From Sphingomonas nostoxanthinifaciens (GTDB lineage: Bacteria > Pseudomonadota > Alphaproteobacteria > Sphingomonadales > Sphingomonadaceae): a stretch of DNA of 64,000 bases. Positions within the stretch are counted from its first letter, which is position 1. Every line of letters starts with the position of its first letter. Positions 1 to 9,228 of the stretch are shown one piece after another. The position numbers were made by a program, and so were the translations under genes. The stretch spans positions 1,302,001 to 1,366,000 of the forward strand of contig NZ_CP082839.1 of the NCBI RefSeq assembly GCF_019930585.1. The letters run 5' to 3'. The notes below the pieces were generated by a model, which was not told the DNA's origin, did no database searches, and saw nothing but the letters and a program-made list of their open reading frames with translations.

Positions 1-1445
1 GTCTCGATGCCCGCATTCACGCCGTGAATCCGGCGTGGGAGCGCGTTCTTGGCTGGACGGAGGACGAATTGGTCGGGACAAGCCTGTTCGACCTGATCCA
101 TCCCGACGATCTCGCGCATACCGTCGAAGGTGCTAGCGCCATCGGTGAAGGCAGGACGCTGCTGCGCTTCGAAAACCGGTATCGTGAGAAGAATGGCGGC
201 TATCGGTACATCAGCTGGACGGCGGGCCCCGGAGATGGGCTGATCGTCGCGGTCGGCCGCGACACGACGATCGAACGTGCACAGGCGGAAGTGCTCGCCG
301 AGACTGAGGAACAGCTTCGCCAGAGCCAGAAGATGGAGGCGGTGGGCCAGCTGACCGGCGGTGTGGCCCACGACTTCAACAACCTGCTGACCGTGATCCG
401 TGGTTCGGTCGATCTCCTGCGACGTCCCGATCTGCCGGAAGTCAAACGCCAACGCTATATCGATGCCGTCTCCGACACCGTCGACCGCGCTGCCAGGCTC
501 ACAGGACAGTTGCTGGCGTTCGCGCGACGCCAGTCGTTGATCCCGGCGATATTCGACGTGCGCACCAAACTCGGCGGTGTCGGCGATATGCTGGATACCG
601 TCACCGGAACTCATATTCAGGTCGCGACCGATCTTCCCGACCATCCCTGCTACGTCCGCGCTGACGCAAGCCAGTTCGAGACCGCTTTGGTAAACCTGTC
701 GGTCAACGCCCGGGACGCCATGGACGGACTTGGGCGTCTGGAGATTCGGGTACGATGCGGCGTGGCCCTGCCACCCATCCGTGGGCACGGTGGATCGTCC
801 GCGCCGTTCACGTCTGTCTCGGTTCGCGACACCGGCGTCGGCATCCCTCCCGACCAATTGGGCCGGATCTTCGAACCCTTCTACACGACCAAGGAGGTCG
901 GCAATGGCACCGGACTAGGGCTCAGCCAGGTCTTCGGTTTCGCAAAGCAGTCCGGCGGCGACATCGACGTCCAGAGCACGGTCGGCGAGGGCACGATCTT
1001 CACCCTCTATCTGCCCGAAGTGCTCGAACCCGAATTGGCGCCCGAAGTGGAAGAGAAGCCATCCGCTGCTCCCATCGGCGCGGGACTGAAAGTGCTGATC
1101 GTCGAGGACAACGTCGAGGTCGGACAGTTCTGCACGCAGGTGCTGGAGGATCTTGGCTATCGAACGGAATGGGTGCCGAACGCCGAAAACGCGCTGGATC
1201 TCCTAGGCGACGACGGAGATGGCTATGATGTCGTGTTCTCGGATGTCGTCATGCCCGGCATCGGCGGTCTCGCCTTGGCCGAGAAGTTGCGGACGAAACT
1301 GCCCAATCTTCCGGTGATCCTCACATCGGGCTACAGTCATGTTCTGGCGACCGACAGCGATCACGGCTTCGAGCTGCTTCATAAGCCGTATTCGGCGGAC
1401 ATGCTCGGCCAGACGCTTCGCAAGGTGAGTCGGCGGTTTACGTAG
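1..1445 (+). CDS. PAS hybrid histidine kinase, 5' end outside window
   Basis: This is a cytoplasmic sensor kinase that would phosphorylate itself on histidine and pass the phosphate to its own receiver domain. The frame is open from the first bases, and the residues before the first possible GTG (position 24) still read as PAS sequence ([18 protein letters not shown]), so the true start lies upstream of the window. Domains in order are a PAS fold, a HisKA helix with the phospho-acceptor in [12 protein letters not shown] (His codon at 369), an HATPase with N box [11 protein letters not shown] and G box [11 protein letters not shown], and a C-terminal receiver with [14 protein letters not shown] and a late HKPYS lysine. 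No output domain is seen. It resembles the two kinases at 44-49 kb. It ends 12 bases from the convergent hydrolase gene. Confidence 0.9.
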   Translation, partial: LDARIHAVNPAWERVLGWTEDELVGTSLFDLIHPDDLAHTVEGASAIGEGRTLLRFENRYREKNGGYRYISWTAGPGDGLIVAVGRDTTIERAQAEVLAETEEQLRQSQKMEAVGQLTGGVAHDFNNLLTVIRGSVDLLRRPDLPEVKRQRYIDAVSDTVDRAARLTGQLLAFARRQSLIPAIFDVRTKLGGVGDMLDTVTGTHIQVATDLPDHPCYVRADASQFETALVNLSVNARDAMDGLGRLEIRVRCGVALPPIRGHGGSSAPFTSVSVRDTGVGIPPDQLGRIFEPFYTTKEVGNGTGLGLSQVFGFAKQSGGDIDVQSTVGEGTIFTLYLPEVLEPELAPEVEEKPSAAPIGAGLKVLIVEDNVEVGQFCTQVLEDLGYRTEWVPNAENALDLLGDDGDGYDVVFSDVVMPGIGGLALAEKLRTKLPNLPVILTSGYSHVLATDSDHGFELLHKPYSADMLGQTLRKVSRRFT

Positions 1446-1456
1446 CCAGGTAGTGA

Positions 1457-2341
1457 TCATGGACGCTGGCCGGTCACGAACGCCAGGGCCAGCTCGGCAA
1501 CGGCCTGCGGATTCTCACGCTGCGGGAAGTGTCCCACCCCGGCCAGACCTATCATTTCAAACGGGCCGGTGAACTTCGCCGGAACCTTGTCGAAACTGTC
1601 CTGCGCGGTGACACCGTCGACATCGCCGTTGGTGAAGAGGGTCGGCAATGACAGGGACTTTGTCGCCTTGATCCTGTCCTCGAGCCAGACGCTGCGCGGA
1701 TCCGGCTCGGCGTTGTCCCAACGGGACCGATAGCTGTGAAGCGTCACGTCGACCCAGTCGGGATTGTCCCAGGATCGTGCGACACGCGCGAATGTCGCTT
1801 CGTCGAACCAGCCTGTCGGCGCCCAGTTCTCCCAATGGATATGCGCGAAGCCGTGCGGGTCGGCGCGCACGGCTTCGGCTCCGCGCTCGGTCGCCATGAA
1901 CCAATGATACCAGTAACGCTGGGCCTGATGGAACGGCGGCGTCGGCATGCCGCCAAGGCGCGGCGGTGTGGCGAGCATGGTGATACGCGTGATCCGGTCA
2001 GGCCAGCCGACGGCAAGCGCTTCGGCAATGTTCGATCCCCAGTCGTGGCCGATCACAGCGGCTGCCTCGACGCCGAGCGCGTCGAGCAGCTCGATCATGT
2101 CCATCGCATGGATCGCGCTGTTGCCCGTGCGCGGCGCCTCGGCGGTTCTAAACACCGACTGTCCGAACCCACGCAGCGTCGGCACGATCACGCGGAAGCC
2201 CGCCATTGCCAATGTTGGCGCCACGCCGTCCCAAGTCGAGGCGTCGTCGGGCCAACCATGCAGGAGAAGGACCACGTCGCCGGTCGGCGTCCCTGTTTCC
2301 TCGTAGTGGAGCGAGAGATCCTCGGTTTCGACAGTCGGCAT
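1457..2341 (-). CDS. Alpha/beta hydrolase, epoxide hydrolase-like
   Basis: A 294-residue alpha/beta-hydrolase-fold enzyme, likely an epoxide hydrolase or related ester or ether hydrolase. The oxyanion-hole segment LLLHGWPDDASTW is near residue 26. The nucleophile elbow reads GHDWG, so the nucleophile is Asp rather than Ser, as in epoxide hydrolases and haloalkane dehalogenases. The cap region carries Trp and Tyr residues (YWYHWF). The late His lies in GVGHFPQRENP. It is the last gene of a four-gene leftward operon (catalase-like, SDR, zinc dehydrogenase, this gene), 41 bases after the dehydrogenase stop, with a GGGGAGG-type ribosome site before its ATG. Its companions suggest detoxification of reactive carbonyls or epoxides under stress. 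The substrate is unknown. Confidence 0.85.
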   Translation of the reverse strand: MPTVETEDLSLHYEETGTPTGDVVLLLHGWPDDASTWDGVAPTLAMAGFRVIVPTLRGFGQSVFRTAEAPRTGNSAIHAMDMIELLDALGVEAAAVIGHDWGSNIAEALAVGWPDRITRITMLATPPRLGGMPTPPFHQAQRYWYHWFMATERGAEAVRADPHGFAHIHWENWAPTGWFDEATFARVARSWDNPDWVDVTLHSYRSRWDNAEPDPRSVWLEDRIKATKSLSLPTLFTNGDVDGVTAQDSFDKVPAKFTGPFEMIGLAGVGHFPQRENPQAVAELALAFVTGQRP

Positions 2342-2382
2342 CCGACCTCCCCGGCTGATGAAGATTAAAAGGATCGACGAGA

Positions 2383-3486
2383 TCAGGCCTCAGCCATCTC
2401 ACTCTTCAGACTGGCCATGTCGATGACGTACCGGAACCTCACGTCGCCGCTCTTCAAGGTCTTGTAGGCCTTGTTGATGTCCTGGATCGCGACCAGTTCG
2501 ACATCAGGCGCGATGCCCTTCTCAGCACAGAAGTCGAGGATCTCCTGCGTCTCCGCGATACTGCCGATCAGCGAGCCGGCGAGGCTGCGGCGGTGCATCA
2601 CCACCTCCTCGTTGTTATAGCCAGGCATCGGACCGAGTTCTCCGACCGCGACGAAGGTGCCGTTGCGCTTCAGGGTTGGAATGAACGGATCTGACTTGTG
2701 CTTCTCGGGCACCGTCGAGAGGATGAAGTCGAAGGTTCGCTCGAGCTTCTTGAGCGCGTCGGTGTCGCTTTCCAGCACGCCCTTCGCGCCGCGCTTCTCG
2801 GCCTCTCCGATCTTCTCATCGGTGGTCGTGAACATGGTCACCTCGGCACCAAGCGCCTTGGCGATCTTGAGCGCCATGTCGCCGAGACCGCCGAACCCGA
2901 CGATCCCCACTTTGTCGCCGGCTTTCACGCCCCAATGCTTCATCGGCGAATAGGTGGTGACGCCCGCGCAGAGGATCGGCGCCGCAGCCTCGATCGGTAG
3001 CGAGGCAGGGATCTTGAGGACGAAATCCTCCTTCACGACGACGACGTTGGAATAGCCACCGAACGTGTTGTCGCGGCCATACATGTTGCCGCCGTCCGGC
3101 GCCTGCGAGGCTGGGACCATTGGGCCGTTGTAAGTTGCGAGCCAGCTGTTCGGCCCTTCGCAATATTGCTCTTCGTGGGCGTGGCAGGGTTCGCAGGACC
3201 GGCAGCTGTCGATCATGCAACCGACGCCGACCAGGTCGCCGCCCTTGTGGAGGCTGACCCCGGACCCGACGCGGGTCACGCGTCCGACGACTTCATGGCC
3301 GGGCATGCAAGGATAGACCGTGTTCGCCCAGTCATTCTCGCACTGATGGACGTCGGAGTGGCAGACACCACAGTAGAGCACCTCGATCTCGACCTCTCTG
3401 GGCCCTGCCTCCTCGCGCTCGAATTTCATCGGCTTCAGGCGGCTGAAGCTGTGCTGGGCTGCATAGCCCATCGCCTTGATCGTCAT
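2383..3486 (-). CDS. Zinc-dependent NAD(P) alcohol dehydrogenase, YahK/AdhA type
   Basis: A 367-residue medium-chain dehydrogenase/reductase that should interconvert alcohols and aldehydes with NADP(H) or NAD(H). Catalytic zinc ligands are visible in GVCHSDVHQ and in MPGHEVVG. A four-cysteine structural zinc loop reads C-x5-C-x2-C-x2-C-x7-C around DSCRSCEPCHAHEEQYC. The Rossmann motif GFGGLGDMALK is followed by a basic or threonine-rich strand end (MFTTTDEK), so NADP use is possible. Length and motifs match the cinnamyl-alcohol-dehydrogenase-like YahK group. Its start overlaps the stop of the upstream SDR by four bases (3483-3486), which supports translational coupling in the leftward stress operon. 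Confidence 0.9.
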   Translation of the reverse strand: MTIKAMGYAAQHSFSRLKPMKFEREEAGPREVEIEVLYCGVCHSDVHQCENDWANTVYPCMPGHEVVGRVTRVGSGVSLHKGGDLVGVGCMIDSCRSCEPCHAHEEQYCEGPNSWLATYNGPMVPASQAPDGGNMYGRDNTFGGYSNVVVVKEDFVLKIPASLPIEAAAPILCAGVTTYSPMKHWGVKAGDKVGIVGFGGLGDMALKIAKALGAEVTMFTTTDEKIGEAEKRGAKGVLESDTDALKKLERTFDFILSTVPEKHKSDPFIPTLKRNGTFVAVGELGPMPGYNNEEVVMHRRSLAGSLIGSIAETQEILDFCAEKGIAPDVELVAIQDINKAYKTLKSGDVRFRYVIDMASLKSEMAEA

Positions 3487-4496
3487 GTCGATGCTCCTCG
3501 GTTTCGATAGCGGGATGCGGCCCAGACCAAGCCCCCAAGCAGGGCGAGCCCGGCAGTGGAGATGACCGCCGGATGTCGCGAGACGGGCGCGTAGAGACTG
3601 ATGCGTCGCCCGGTTTCGTGGACCGATCGTTCGGCGCCGCCGCGTCCGGGTTGATCCAGATTGTCGCCAGAGGTTTTGGGACGATCGGGATCGGACAGCA
3701 GCGGCGCGACCGCTCCGCCAAAGCGCGCGTAGAGGCCGGGAAAGTGCGTCGCCGCCAACACTTGCAGTCGACCGATGCCGCCCACGGTCACATCGCGGCG
3801 TGGATTTTGGGCCGCGTCGAGGATGGCCTCCGCGACAAGGTCTGGGTCGTTGACCGGCGGTGGGATCAGCGCCTCACCGTCCACATGGTTGGCGGCATGC
3901 TCCGCGATCGGCGTGTTCGTGCCGGATGGCTTGATCAAAGTGACCGAGATCGGCGCCATCTCGGAGTTGAGTTCTATCCGCAAGGATTCAACATATGCCT
4001 TGGCAGCATGCTTGGACGCGGCATAGGCACCCATCACCGCCGACGGAAAGTCGGAGGCGATCGAGCCCACCGTGATCAGAGCGCCGCCCCGCGCGCGCAG
4101 ATGTTTGACCGCCGTAAGCGCGCCGTGGACCACCCCGAAGTAGTTGGTCTGGATAAGCCGCTCGTGTTCATGAGCCGGCGTGTCCACCAGCTTCGCGTAG
4201 ATCGCGACGCCGGCGCAGTTCACCCAGGTGTCGATCCGACCGAAGCGTTCGACGGCCAAGCATGCGGCTGCCTCGACATCAGCCAGAACGCCGACATCGG
4301 CGACCGCGTAGACAGCGCGTCCGCCCTTCGCCGAGATGCCGTCGACGATCGAGGAGAGCGCCGCCTCGGTGCGGGCGACGAGCACGACCGCGGCGCCCCG
4401 CCTGGCGGCCGCGCGGACAGTGGCGAGGCCGATCCCGGAGCTGGCGCCCGTGATCAGGACCACCTGCTCGGAAAGCGGCCTCAGGCGGACGCTCAT
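3483..4496 (-). CDS. SDR family oxidoreductase with C-terminal membrane segment
   Basis: A 337-residue short-chain dehydrogenase/reductase. The cofactor motif is TGASSGIG near residue 17 and the strand-4 motif is NCAGV. The catalytic Tyr and Lys sit in YAASKHAAK, preceded by the Ser of VGSIASD. It is longer than the usual 250 residues because a low-complexity linker (about residues 270-305) leads into a hydrophobic helix near the C-terminus (VISTAGLALLGGLVWAA) followed by Arg. This predicts a protein anchored to the inner membrane with the enzyme in the cytoplasm. It overlaps both operon neighbours by ATGA junctions (4493-4496 and 3483-3486). The substrate cannot be read from the sequence. 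Confidence 0.88.
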   Translation of the reverse strand: MSVRLRPLSEQVVLITGASSGIGLATVRAAARRGAAVVLVARTEAALSSIVDGISAKGGRAVYAVADVGVLADVEAAACLAVERFGRIDTWVNCAGVAIYAKLVDTPAHEHERLIQTNYFGVVHGALTAVKHLRARGGALITVGSIASDFPSAVMGAYAASKHAAKAYVESLRIELNSEMAPISVTLIKPSGTNTPIAEHAANHVDGEALIPPPVNDPDLVAEAILDAAQNPRRDVTVGGIGRLQVLAATHFPGLYARFGGAVAPLLSDPDRPKTSGDNLDQPGRGGAERSVHETGRRISLYAPVSRHPAVISTAGLALLGGLVWAASRYRNRGAST

Positions 4497-5587
4497 TCGG
4501 AGTCCAGATCCTCAAGCTGCTTGATCTGGTGCATTGGGCAGCCGTTGGTTCGACTGCGGAGGCCGCCGGAGAATTCGTAGGCCTGTCGCCGAGCGCGGTT
4601 GACCGAGCCGAGGGGTTGATGAGCCGCCAGGCCATGCCACGGGCTGAAGTAGAGGCTGTCTTCCTCGCGATCGCTGCGGCCGTGCTCCCACGCCACCTGC
4701 GGTTCGACGCGGAACGTCGCCACGGTCTGGAAGGGGCTTTCCTTATCATCCCAGGGCTTGGTCGGATCCTCGACGGGCATCGTTTCTAGGTTGCGGCAAA
4801 GCTGCACCCGCAGCTCCCAGGTTCCACCGTTCTCGACAATCACCTCGCGAACGTCCTCGCGCAGGGCGTCCGGCCGATCGCCGACGTTGACCTTGGCGCC
4901 AGTCACTTCGGTCAGTCCGGTCGAAATCGGCACGAGCGCAAACTTCGCGATGTATTCGCCGTAGCGGTAGGCGGTCTGAGAGAAATAGGTCTCGCCAAGC
5001 GGATGGACTTCGGGTGCGCCGCCGAGCTGCGACAGCAGGACCGAGCTGCCGCCGACCGCCTCGAGCGCACCCTCGAGCACGCGCAGTGTCGCCGACCAGG
5101 CCTTCTTAAGACCTTCGCCCTTGTCGGTCGTGGCGGCGAGCAGCTTCAAATTCTTCAGGAACGCGGCCGGGGTCGGGGCGCCGAACACGGGACCGTTGAC
5201 CATCAGGAAGTCCTGGTCGCCGTCGTCCGATCCGGGCAGGCGCTCGCCGGGAACACCGAGCACCTTCAGCGCTATGCCGCGCGGCGCGCTGACACCGTCA
5301 TCGAGGATGTCGCCGGGCGCCGTCGATATGCGAAGCACCGTCTCATAGGTTCCAGGATTTGCGAACAGGCCCTGGGCAAGTTCCACGGGAAGTGCGTTGG
5401 ACACGGTAAGCGATCCGCGCACGATGCCGTGGCCCTCGGCATGGACGCCACGGACGGCCCGCCCATAGTCACGGGTCGTGGTGTCCATGATCTTCTGAAA
5501 CGTCTGTTCCAGACCGTGGATGGCTTCCGCCTCGTCCGGTGACGGCTGTTCAACGGAAGGGACGTAGCGAATGGGCGATGCGGTCAT
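4493..5587 (-). CDS. Catalase-family heme protein
   Basis: A 364-residue protein of the small catalase-related group. The N-terminal part reads RAVRGVHAEGHGIVRGSL, including the His of the heme pocket (VHAEGHG). It is followed by the catalase-type strand pattern (YETVLRISTAPGD, PRGIALKVLG, DQDFLMVNGPVFGAP). It lacks the large C-terminal flavodoxin domain and is shorter than classical catalases. Such proteins often accompany stress operons, and peroxide removal or lipid-peroxide chemistry is an inference. It is the first gene of the leftward operon. An EcfG-type promoter on this strand lies about 100 bases upstream (5683-5707). Confidence 0.82.
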   Translation of the reverse strand: MTASPIRYVPSVEQPSPDEAEAIHGLEQTFQKIMDTTTRDYGRAVRGVHAEGHGIVRGSLTVSNALPVELAQGLFANPGTYETVLRISTAPGDILDDGVSAPRGIALKVLGVPGERLPGSDDGDQDFLMVNGPVFGAPTPAAFLKNLKLLAATTDKGEGLKKAWSATLRVLEGALEAVGGSSVLLSQLGGAPEVHPLGETYFSQTAYRYGEYIAKFALVPISTGLTEVTGAKVNVGDRPDALREDVREVIVENGGTWELRVQLCRNLETMPVEDPTKPWDDKESPFQTVATFRVEPQVAWEHGRSDREEDSLYFSPWHGLAAHQPLGSVNRARRQAYEFSGGLRSRTNGCPMHQIKQLEDLDSE

Positions 5588-5682
5588 GCTAGATTTCCTT
5601 GGCAGATCGCACAGCTATCCGGCCGCCCGGACCGAATTACCGCGCGTCCTAAATACTTGTCACGACTAGATTTCGGGAAGGA

Positions 5683-5707
5683 AACGAGCGGAACTCCCCA
5701 GTGTTCC
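5683..5707 (-). promoter_or_regulatory. EcfG-type general stress promoter (leftward)
   Basis: Read on the minus strand this is GGAAC, 16 bases, CGTT, an exact match to the alphaproteobacterial EcfG consensus. It points at the catalase-like gene whose start is at 5587. It overlaps the rightward element at 5690-5714, so one short region could fire both operons. Confidence 0.7.
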
Positions 5708-5714
5708 GGGCGCT
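5690..5714 (+). promoter_or_regulatory. EcfG-type general stress promoter (rightward)
   Basis: GGAAC at 5690-5694, 16 bases, then CGCT at 5711-5714, one base off the CGTT consensus. It lies about 28 bases before the SRPBCC gene start. The two GGAAC boxes form an inverted repeat, GGAAC then eight bases then GTTCC. Confidence 0.55.
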
Positions 5715-5741
5715 TTGAGGGGCATATTTCAGGAGACAGAA

Positions 5742-6317
5742 ATGCCGGAGCCAGCGGACGACGACGCGCCTATTGCGGCGTCGAAGCGGCATGATGCCGC
5801 AACGGACCTCACCGACAGCTTGATCGATGGAAAGGGCGGCGCGATCACCGCGCGTGCCGTGACGATCAATCGCCCGGTTGCCGATCTCTATTCCTACTGG
5901 CGCGATCTCTCGAACCTGCCGTCCTTCATGGACAATGTCGTGTCGATCACCCCCAGCGGCGATCGTTCGCATTGGGTCGTCAAGGCGCCGGGCGGCAAGA
6001 CCGTCGAATGGGACGCGCGCATCACCGAGGACCGGCCGAACGAACTGATCGCCTGGGCGTCGGAGGACGGTGCTGACGTTGCCAACAGCGGCCGGATAGA
6101 ATTCCGGGACGCCGGCGCCCGCGGCACGGTGGTGACGGCGACCATAGCGTACGATCCGCCCGCCGGCGTGGTCGGCAAGATCATCGCCAAGATGTTCCAG
6201 CGCGAGCCCGCCATCCAGGCGCGCCGTGACCTCCGGCGCTTCAAGCAGCTGATGGAAACCGGAGAGATCGCGACGTCGTCGTGGACCAAGAAACAACTCG
6301 AAGAAGAGAAGGCCTGA
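5742..6317 (+). CDS. SRPBCC-fold cyclase/dehydrase-like protein
   Basis: A 191-residue protein of the START/Bet v1-like fold, the polyketide cyclase/dehydrase or lipid transport group also called SRPBCC. The strand-helix pattern includes PVADLYSYWRDLSNLPSFMDNV near residue 45, then VEWDARITEDRPNELIAWAS and FRDAGARGTVVTATI. Homologues usually bind a hydrophobic ligand in the cavity, and none is identifiable here. I chose the ATG at 5742 because AGGAGA lies six bases upstream. A TTG further upstream (5715) lies inside the promoter element. It is the first gene of the rightward stress operon, with the dehydrogenase start only three bases after its stop. Confidence 0.85.
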   Translation: MPEPADDDAPIAASKRHDAATDLTDSLIDGKGGAITARAVTINRPVADLYSYWRDLSNLPSFMDNVVSITPSGDRSHWVVKAPGGKTVEWDARITEDRPNELIAWASEDGADVANSGRIEFRDAGARGTVVTATIAYDPPAGVVGKIIAKMFQREPAIQARRDLRRFKQLMETGEIATSSWTKKQLEEEKA

Positions 6318-6320
6318 TCG

Positions 6321-7499
6321 ATGCGCGCACTGGCATGGCACGGCAAGCATGACGTCCGCGTCGACACGGTCGACGATCCCGAGATCCTCAATCCGCGCGA
6401 TGCGATCATCAAGGTGACGGCGACCGCGATCTGCGGCTCCGATCTCCACCTCTACGATGGCTACATTCCGACCATGAAGGCCGGGGACGTGCTGGGCCAC
6501 GAATTCATGGGCGAGGTGGTCGAAGTTGGGCCCAAGTCCAATCTCAAGAAGGGCCAGCGCGTCGTCGTGCCGTTCACGATGGCGTGCGGCAGCTGCTACC
6601 ATTGCGGCAAGCATCAATATTCGGCCTGCGACAATGCGCTCCCCGCCGACAATCAGGATATCGCGCAGGAGCTGTACGGCCAGCCGATGAGCGGCCTGTT
6701 CGGCTACAGCCACATGACCGGCGGCTATGCCGGCGGTCAGGCGGAATATGTCCGCGTGCCTTTCAGCGATGTCGGCCCGATCGTGATCCCAGACGGGATC
6801 GAGGACGAGAAGGTGTTGTTTCTCTCCGATATCCTGCCGACCGGCTGGATGGCGGCGGAGAATGCTCAGATCGAACCAGGCGACACGGTCGCGGTATGGG
6901 GCTGCGGCCCGGTCGGCCTGTTCGCAGTGCAGTCCGCCTTTTTAATGGGAGCCGAGCGCGTGATCGCAATCGACCATTTCCCGCATCGGCTGGAACTGGC
7001 GAAGAAGTTCGGCGCGGAGACGATCAACTTCGAGGAAACGGCGACCTATGAGGCACTGATGTTGATGACCGGCGGGATCGGCCCCGATGCGGTGATCGAT
7101 GCGGTCGGCCTCGAAGCGCACGGCTTCTTCGTCGATAACGTGCTCGATCAGGTCAAGAAGACGCTCATGCTGGGCACGGATCGCCCGCACTCGATCCGCC
7201 AGGCGATTATCGCCTGCCGCAAGGGCGGCCGCGTCTCGATGCCGGCCGTCTACGGCGGCTTTATCGACAAGTTCCCGCTCGGCGCCTTCATGGAGAAGGG
7301 GCTTACGCTCAAAACGGGCCAGACCCACGTCCAGCATTATATGCCGGCGCTTCTGGCCGCGATCCTCGAAGGCAAGATCGATACGACCTTCCTGATCTCG
7401 CACCGCATGGATCTGGAGGAGGCCCCTAAGGGCTACCAGATGTTCCACGACAACCAGAATGAGGTGACCAAGGTCGTCCTCAAGCCCGGTCTCAACTGA
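6321..7499 (+). CDS. Zinc-dependent dehydrogenase, formaldehyde-dehydrogenase-like
   Basis: A 392-residue medium-chain dehydrogenase. The catalytic zinc site is visible in [10 protein letters not shown] and GHEFMGEV. The structural zinc loop is [16 protein letters not shown]. The NAD motif is [13 protein letters not shown], followed by an acidic strand end (VIAIDHF) that favours NAD over NADP. The long insertion between the zinc loop and the nucleotide fold ([19 protein letters not shown]) is the pattern of glutathione-independent formaldehyde dehydrogenase-like enzymes. It is second in the operon, tightly spaced to both neighbours (3 and 11 bases). An aldehyde-detoxifying role under stress is an inference. 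Confidence 0.9.
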   Translation: MRALAWHGKHDVRVDTVDDPEILNPRDAIIKVTATAICGSDLHLYDGYIPTMKAGDVLGHEFMGEVVEVGPKSNLKKGQRVVVPFTMACGSCYHCGKHQYSACDNALPADNQDIAQELYGQPMSGLFGYSHMTGGYAGGQAEYVRVPFSDVGPIVIPDGIEDEKVLFLSDILPTGWMAAENAQIEPGDTVAVWGCGPVGLFAVQSAFLMGAERVIAIDHFPHRLELAKKFGAETINFEETATYEALMLMTGGIGPDAVIDAVGLEAHGFFVDNVLDQVKKTLMLGTDRPHSIRQAIIACRKGGRVSMPAVYGGFIDKFPLGAFMEKGLTLKTGQTHVQHYMPALLAAILEGKIDTTFLISHRMDLEEAPKGYQMFHDNQNEVTKVVLKPGLN

Positions 7500-7510
7500 G
7501 GACTTCCGAC

Positions 7511-8296
7511 ATGGCTGATAAATTCGCGATCATCACCGGCGCCTCGACCGGCATCGGCTTTGAACTGGCGACGCTGGCGGCAAAGGATGGCTATGACATC
7601 CTGGTCGTCGCGGACGAGCCTTTGATCAACGCGGCTGCAGAGGACTTTAAGCAGTTCGGCACGCAGGTAACCTCGGTCGAGGCCGATCTTTCCACGATCG
7701 ATGGCGTCGACAAACTGCTCGCTGCCGCAGGGGGCCGGCAGATCGATCTGCTTTGCGCCAACGCGGGGCATGGCTTGGGGCACGCCTTTCTCGATCAACA
7801 GGTCGCCGACTGGCGCCATGTCATCGATACCAACATCACCGGCACGCTCTATCTGGTGCAAAAGGTGCTCCCGGCGATGGTTGCGCGTAATGCCGGCAAG
7901 ATGCTCGTGACGGGCTCGGTTGCAGGCTACATCCCCGGTGCCTTCCAGGCTGTCTACAATGGCACCAAGGCCTTCGTGGACAGCTTCACCGAGGCGCTGC
8001 GCAACGAGATCAAGGACAGCGACGGCGTCACGCTGACAACGCTGATGCCGGGACCGGTGGACACCGAGTTCTTCGATCGCGGCGACATGCTGGACACATC
8101 GGTCGGCGCCGATCCGAACAAGAGCGATCCCGCCGATGTGGCGAAGGACGGATGGGATGCGGTCATGTCCGGCAAGGCGTCGATCTTCTCCGGCTGGAAG
8201 ACGAAGATCCAGGGCGTGCTGGCCAACGTCACTCCTGGTTCCGTGCTTGCCGAGCAGCACCGCAAGATGGCCGAGCCGGGCACCGCGAACGAGTGA
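7511..8296 (+). CDS. SDR family oxidoreductase
   Basis: A 261-residue classical short-chain dehydrogenase. The cofactor loop is TGASTGIGFELATLA. The strand-4 motif is ANAGHG. The catalytic Ser is in VTGSVAGY and Tyr-Lys in YNGTKAF. The segment after the first strand (VVADEPLINAAAEDF) lacks a clear NAD Asp or NADP Arg, so cofactor choice is open. It starts 11 bases after the dehydrogenase, with a GAGGA-type site before the ATG, and lies in the same rightward stress operon. Confidence 0.9.
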   Translation: MADKFAIITGASTGIGFELATLAAKDGYDILVVADEPLINAAAEDFKQFGTQVTSVEADLSTIDGVDKLLAAAGGRQIDLLCANAGHGLGHAFLDQQVADWRHVIDTNITGTLYLVQKVLPAMVARNAGKMLVTGSVAGYIPGAFQAVYNGTKAFVDSFTEALRNEIKDSDGVTLTTLMPGPVDTEFFDRGDMLDTSVGADPNKSDPADVAKDGWDAVMSGKASIFSGWKTKIQGVLANVTPGSVLAEQHRKMAEPGTANE

Positions 8297-8333
8297 GCCC
8301 CGGGTCCGCCGAAAAGCATTTAGGAGAACGAGA

Positions 8334-9152
8334 GTGCCAACGATCGACGCAAAAGACGGGACGAAGCTGCATGTGAAAGAATCGGGAACTGGTCGGCCCG
8401 TGGTTCTCATCCACGGCTGGCCGCTGACCGGCGATATGTTCGAATATCAGACGCTGGCGCTTCTGGAGTCCGGCTACCGCGTGATCACCTACGATCGCCG
8501 GGGATTCGGTCAGTCGGGCCATCCGCTGTTGGGCTACGACTATGACACGTTCGCCGACGACCTTGCCGCCGTCCTCGATGGGCTCGACGTGTCGGGTGCC
8601 ACGCTGGTGGGCTTCTCGATGGGTGGCGGCGAGATCGCGCGCTACCTTTCGCGACATGGTGCCGCGCGCATCGCCAAGGTCGCGCTCGTCTCGTCGGTCG
8701 TGCCGTATTTGCTCAAGACCGACGACAATCCTGACGGCGTCGATCAGAGCGTCTTCGAGGATATGAAGGAGCAGATCCGCAAGGACCGCTTCGCCTTCCT
8801 CGGCAGTTTCGCCAAGCAATTTTATGGCGTCGGCCTGGTCTCGAGCCCGGTCAGCAAGGAATTGCTCGACTGGACCTTCATCCTCGCCGTGATGGCGAGC
8901 CCCAAGGCGACGCTCAACTGTGTCGACGCCTTCGGCAAGACCGACTTCCGCCCCGATCTGGCGTCCTTCACGGTCCCGACCCTGGTGATCCACGGCACGT
9001 CCGACAAGGTCGTGCCGATCGACGCCGCCGGTCGCGCCGCCGCCAAGGGGATCTCGGGCGCCACGCTCGTCGAATATGATGGCGAGCCGCATGGGCTGCA
9101 CGCCACCGTGCCGGATCGCCTGAACCAGGATCTGATCCAGTTCATTGGGTGA
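8334..9152 (+). CDS. Alpha/beta hydrolase, chloroperoxidase-like
   Basis: A 272-residue serine alpha/beta hydrolase. The sequence shows the oxyanion-hole motif LIHGWPLTG, the nucleophile elbow GFSMGGG, the acid segment HGTSDKVVPID and the late His in DGEPHGLHAT. This set is typical of non-heme chloroperoxidase or esterase-type proteins. In vivo these are usually esterases or perhydrolases. I chose the GTG at 8334 because AGGAGA sits six bases upstream and the protein then begins at the family's usual place (VPTIDAKDGTKLHVKE). The longer open frame to 8136 overlaps the SDR gene. It lies 37 bases after the SDR in the same operon. Confidence 0.87.
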   Translation: MPTIDAKDGTKLHVKESGTGRPVVLIHGWPLTGDMFEYQTLALLESGYRVITYDRRGFGQSGHPLLGYDYDTFADDLAAVLDGLDVSGATLVGFSMGGGEIARYLSRHGAARIAKVALVSSVVPYLLKTDDNPDGVDQSVFEDMKEQIRKDRFAFLGSFAKQFYGVGLVSSPVSKELLDWTFILAVMASPKATLNCVDAFGKTDFRPDLASFTVPTLVIHGTSDKVVPIDAAGRAAAKGISGATLVEYDGEPHGLHATVPDRLNQDLIQFIG

Positions 9153-9177
9153 TGGCGCCCACGACCATTTCGGCAGC

Positions 9178-9202
9178 TGAACGATCACCTTCGGCCAGCG
9201 TT
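9178..9202 (+). promoter_or_regulatory. Near-consensus EcfG-type promoter
   Basis: TGAAC, 16 bases, CGTT, one base off GGAAC, located 26 bases before the DUF4142 start. It may add internal transcription of this gene within the stress operon. This is weaker evidence than the sites at 5683 and 11202. Confidence 0.4.
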
Positions 9203-9228
9203 GGGCAATGAAACAACAGGAGAGACTA

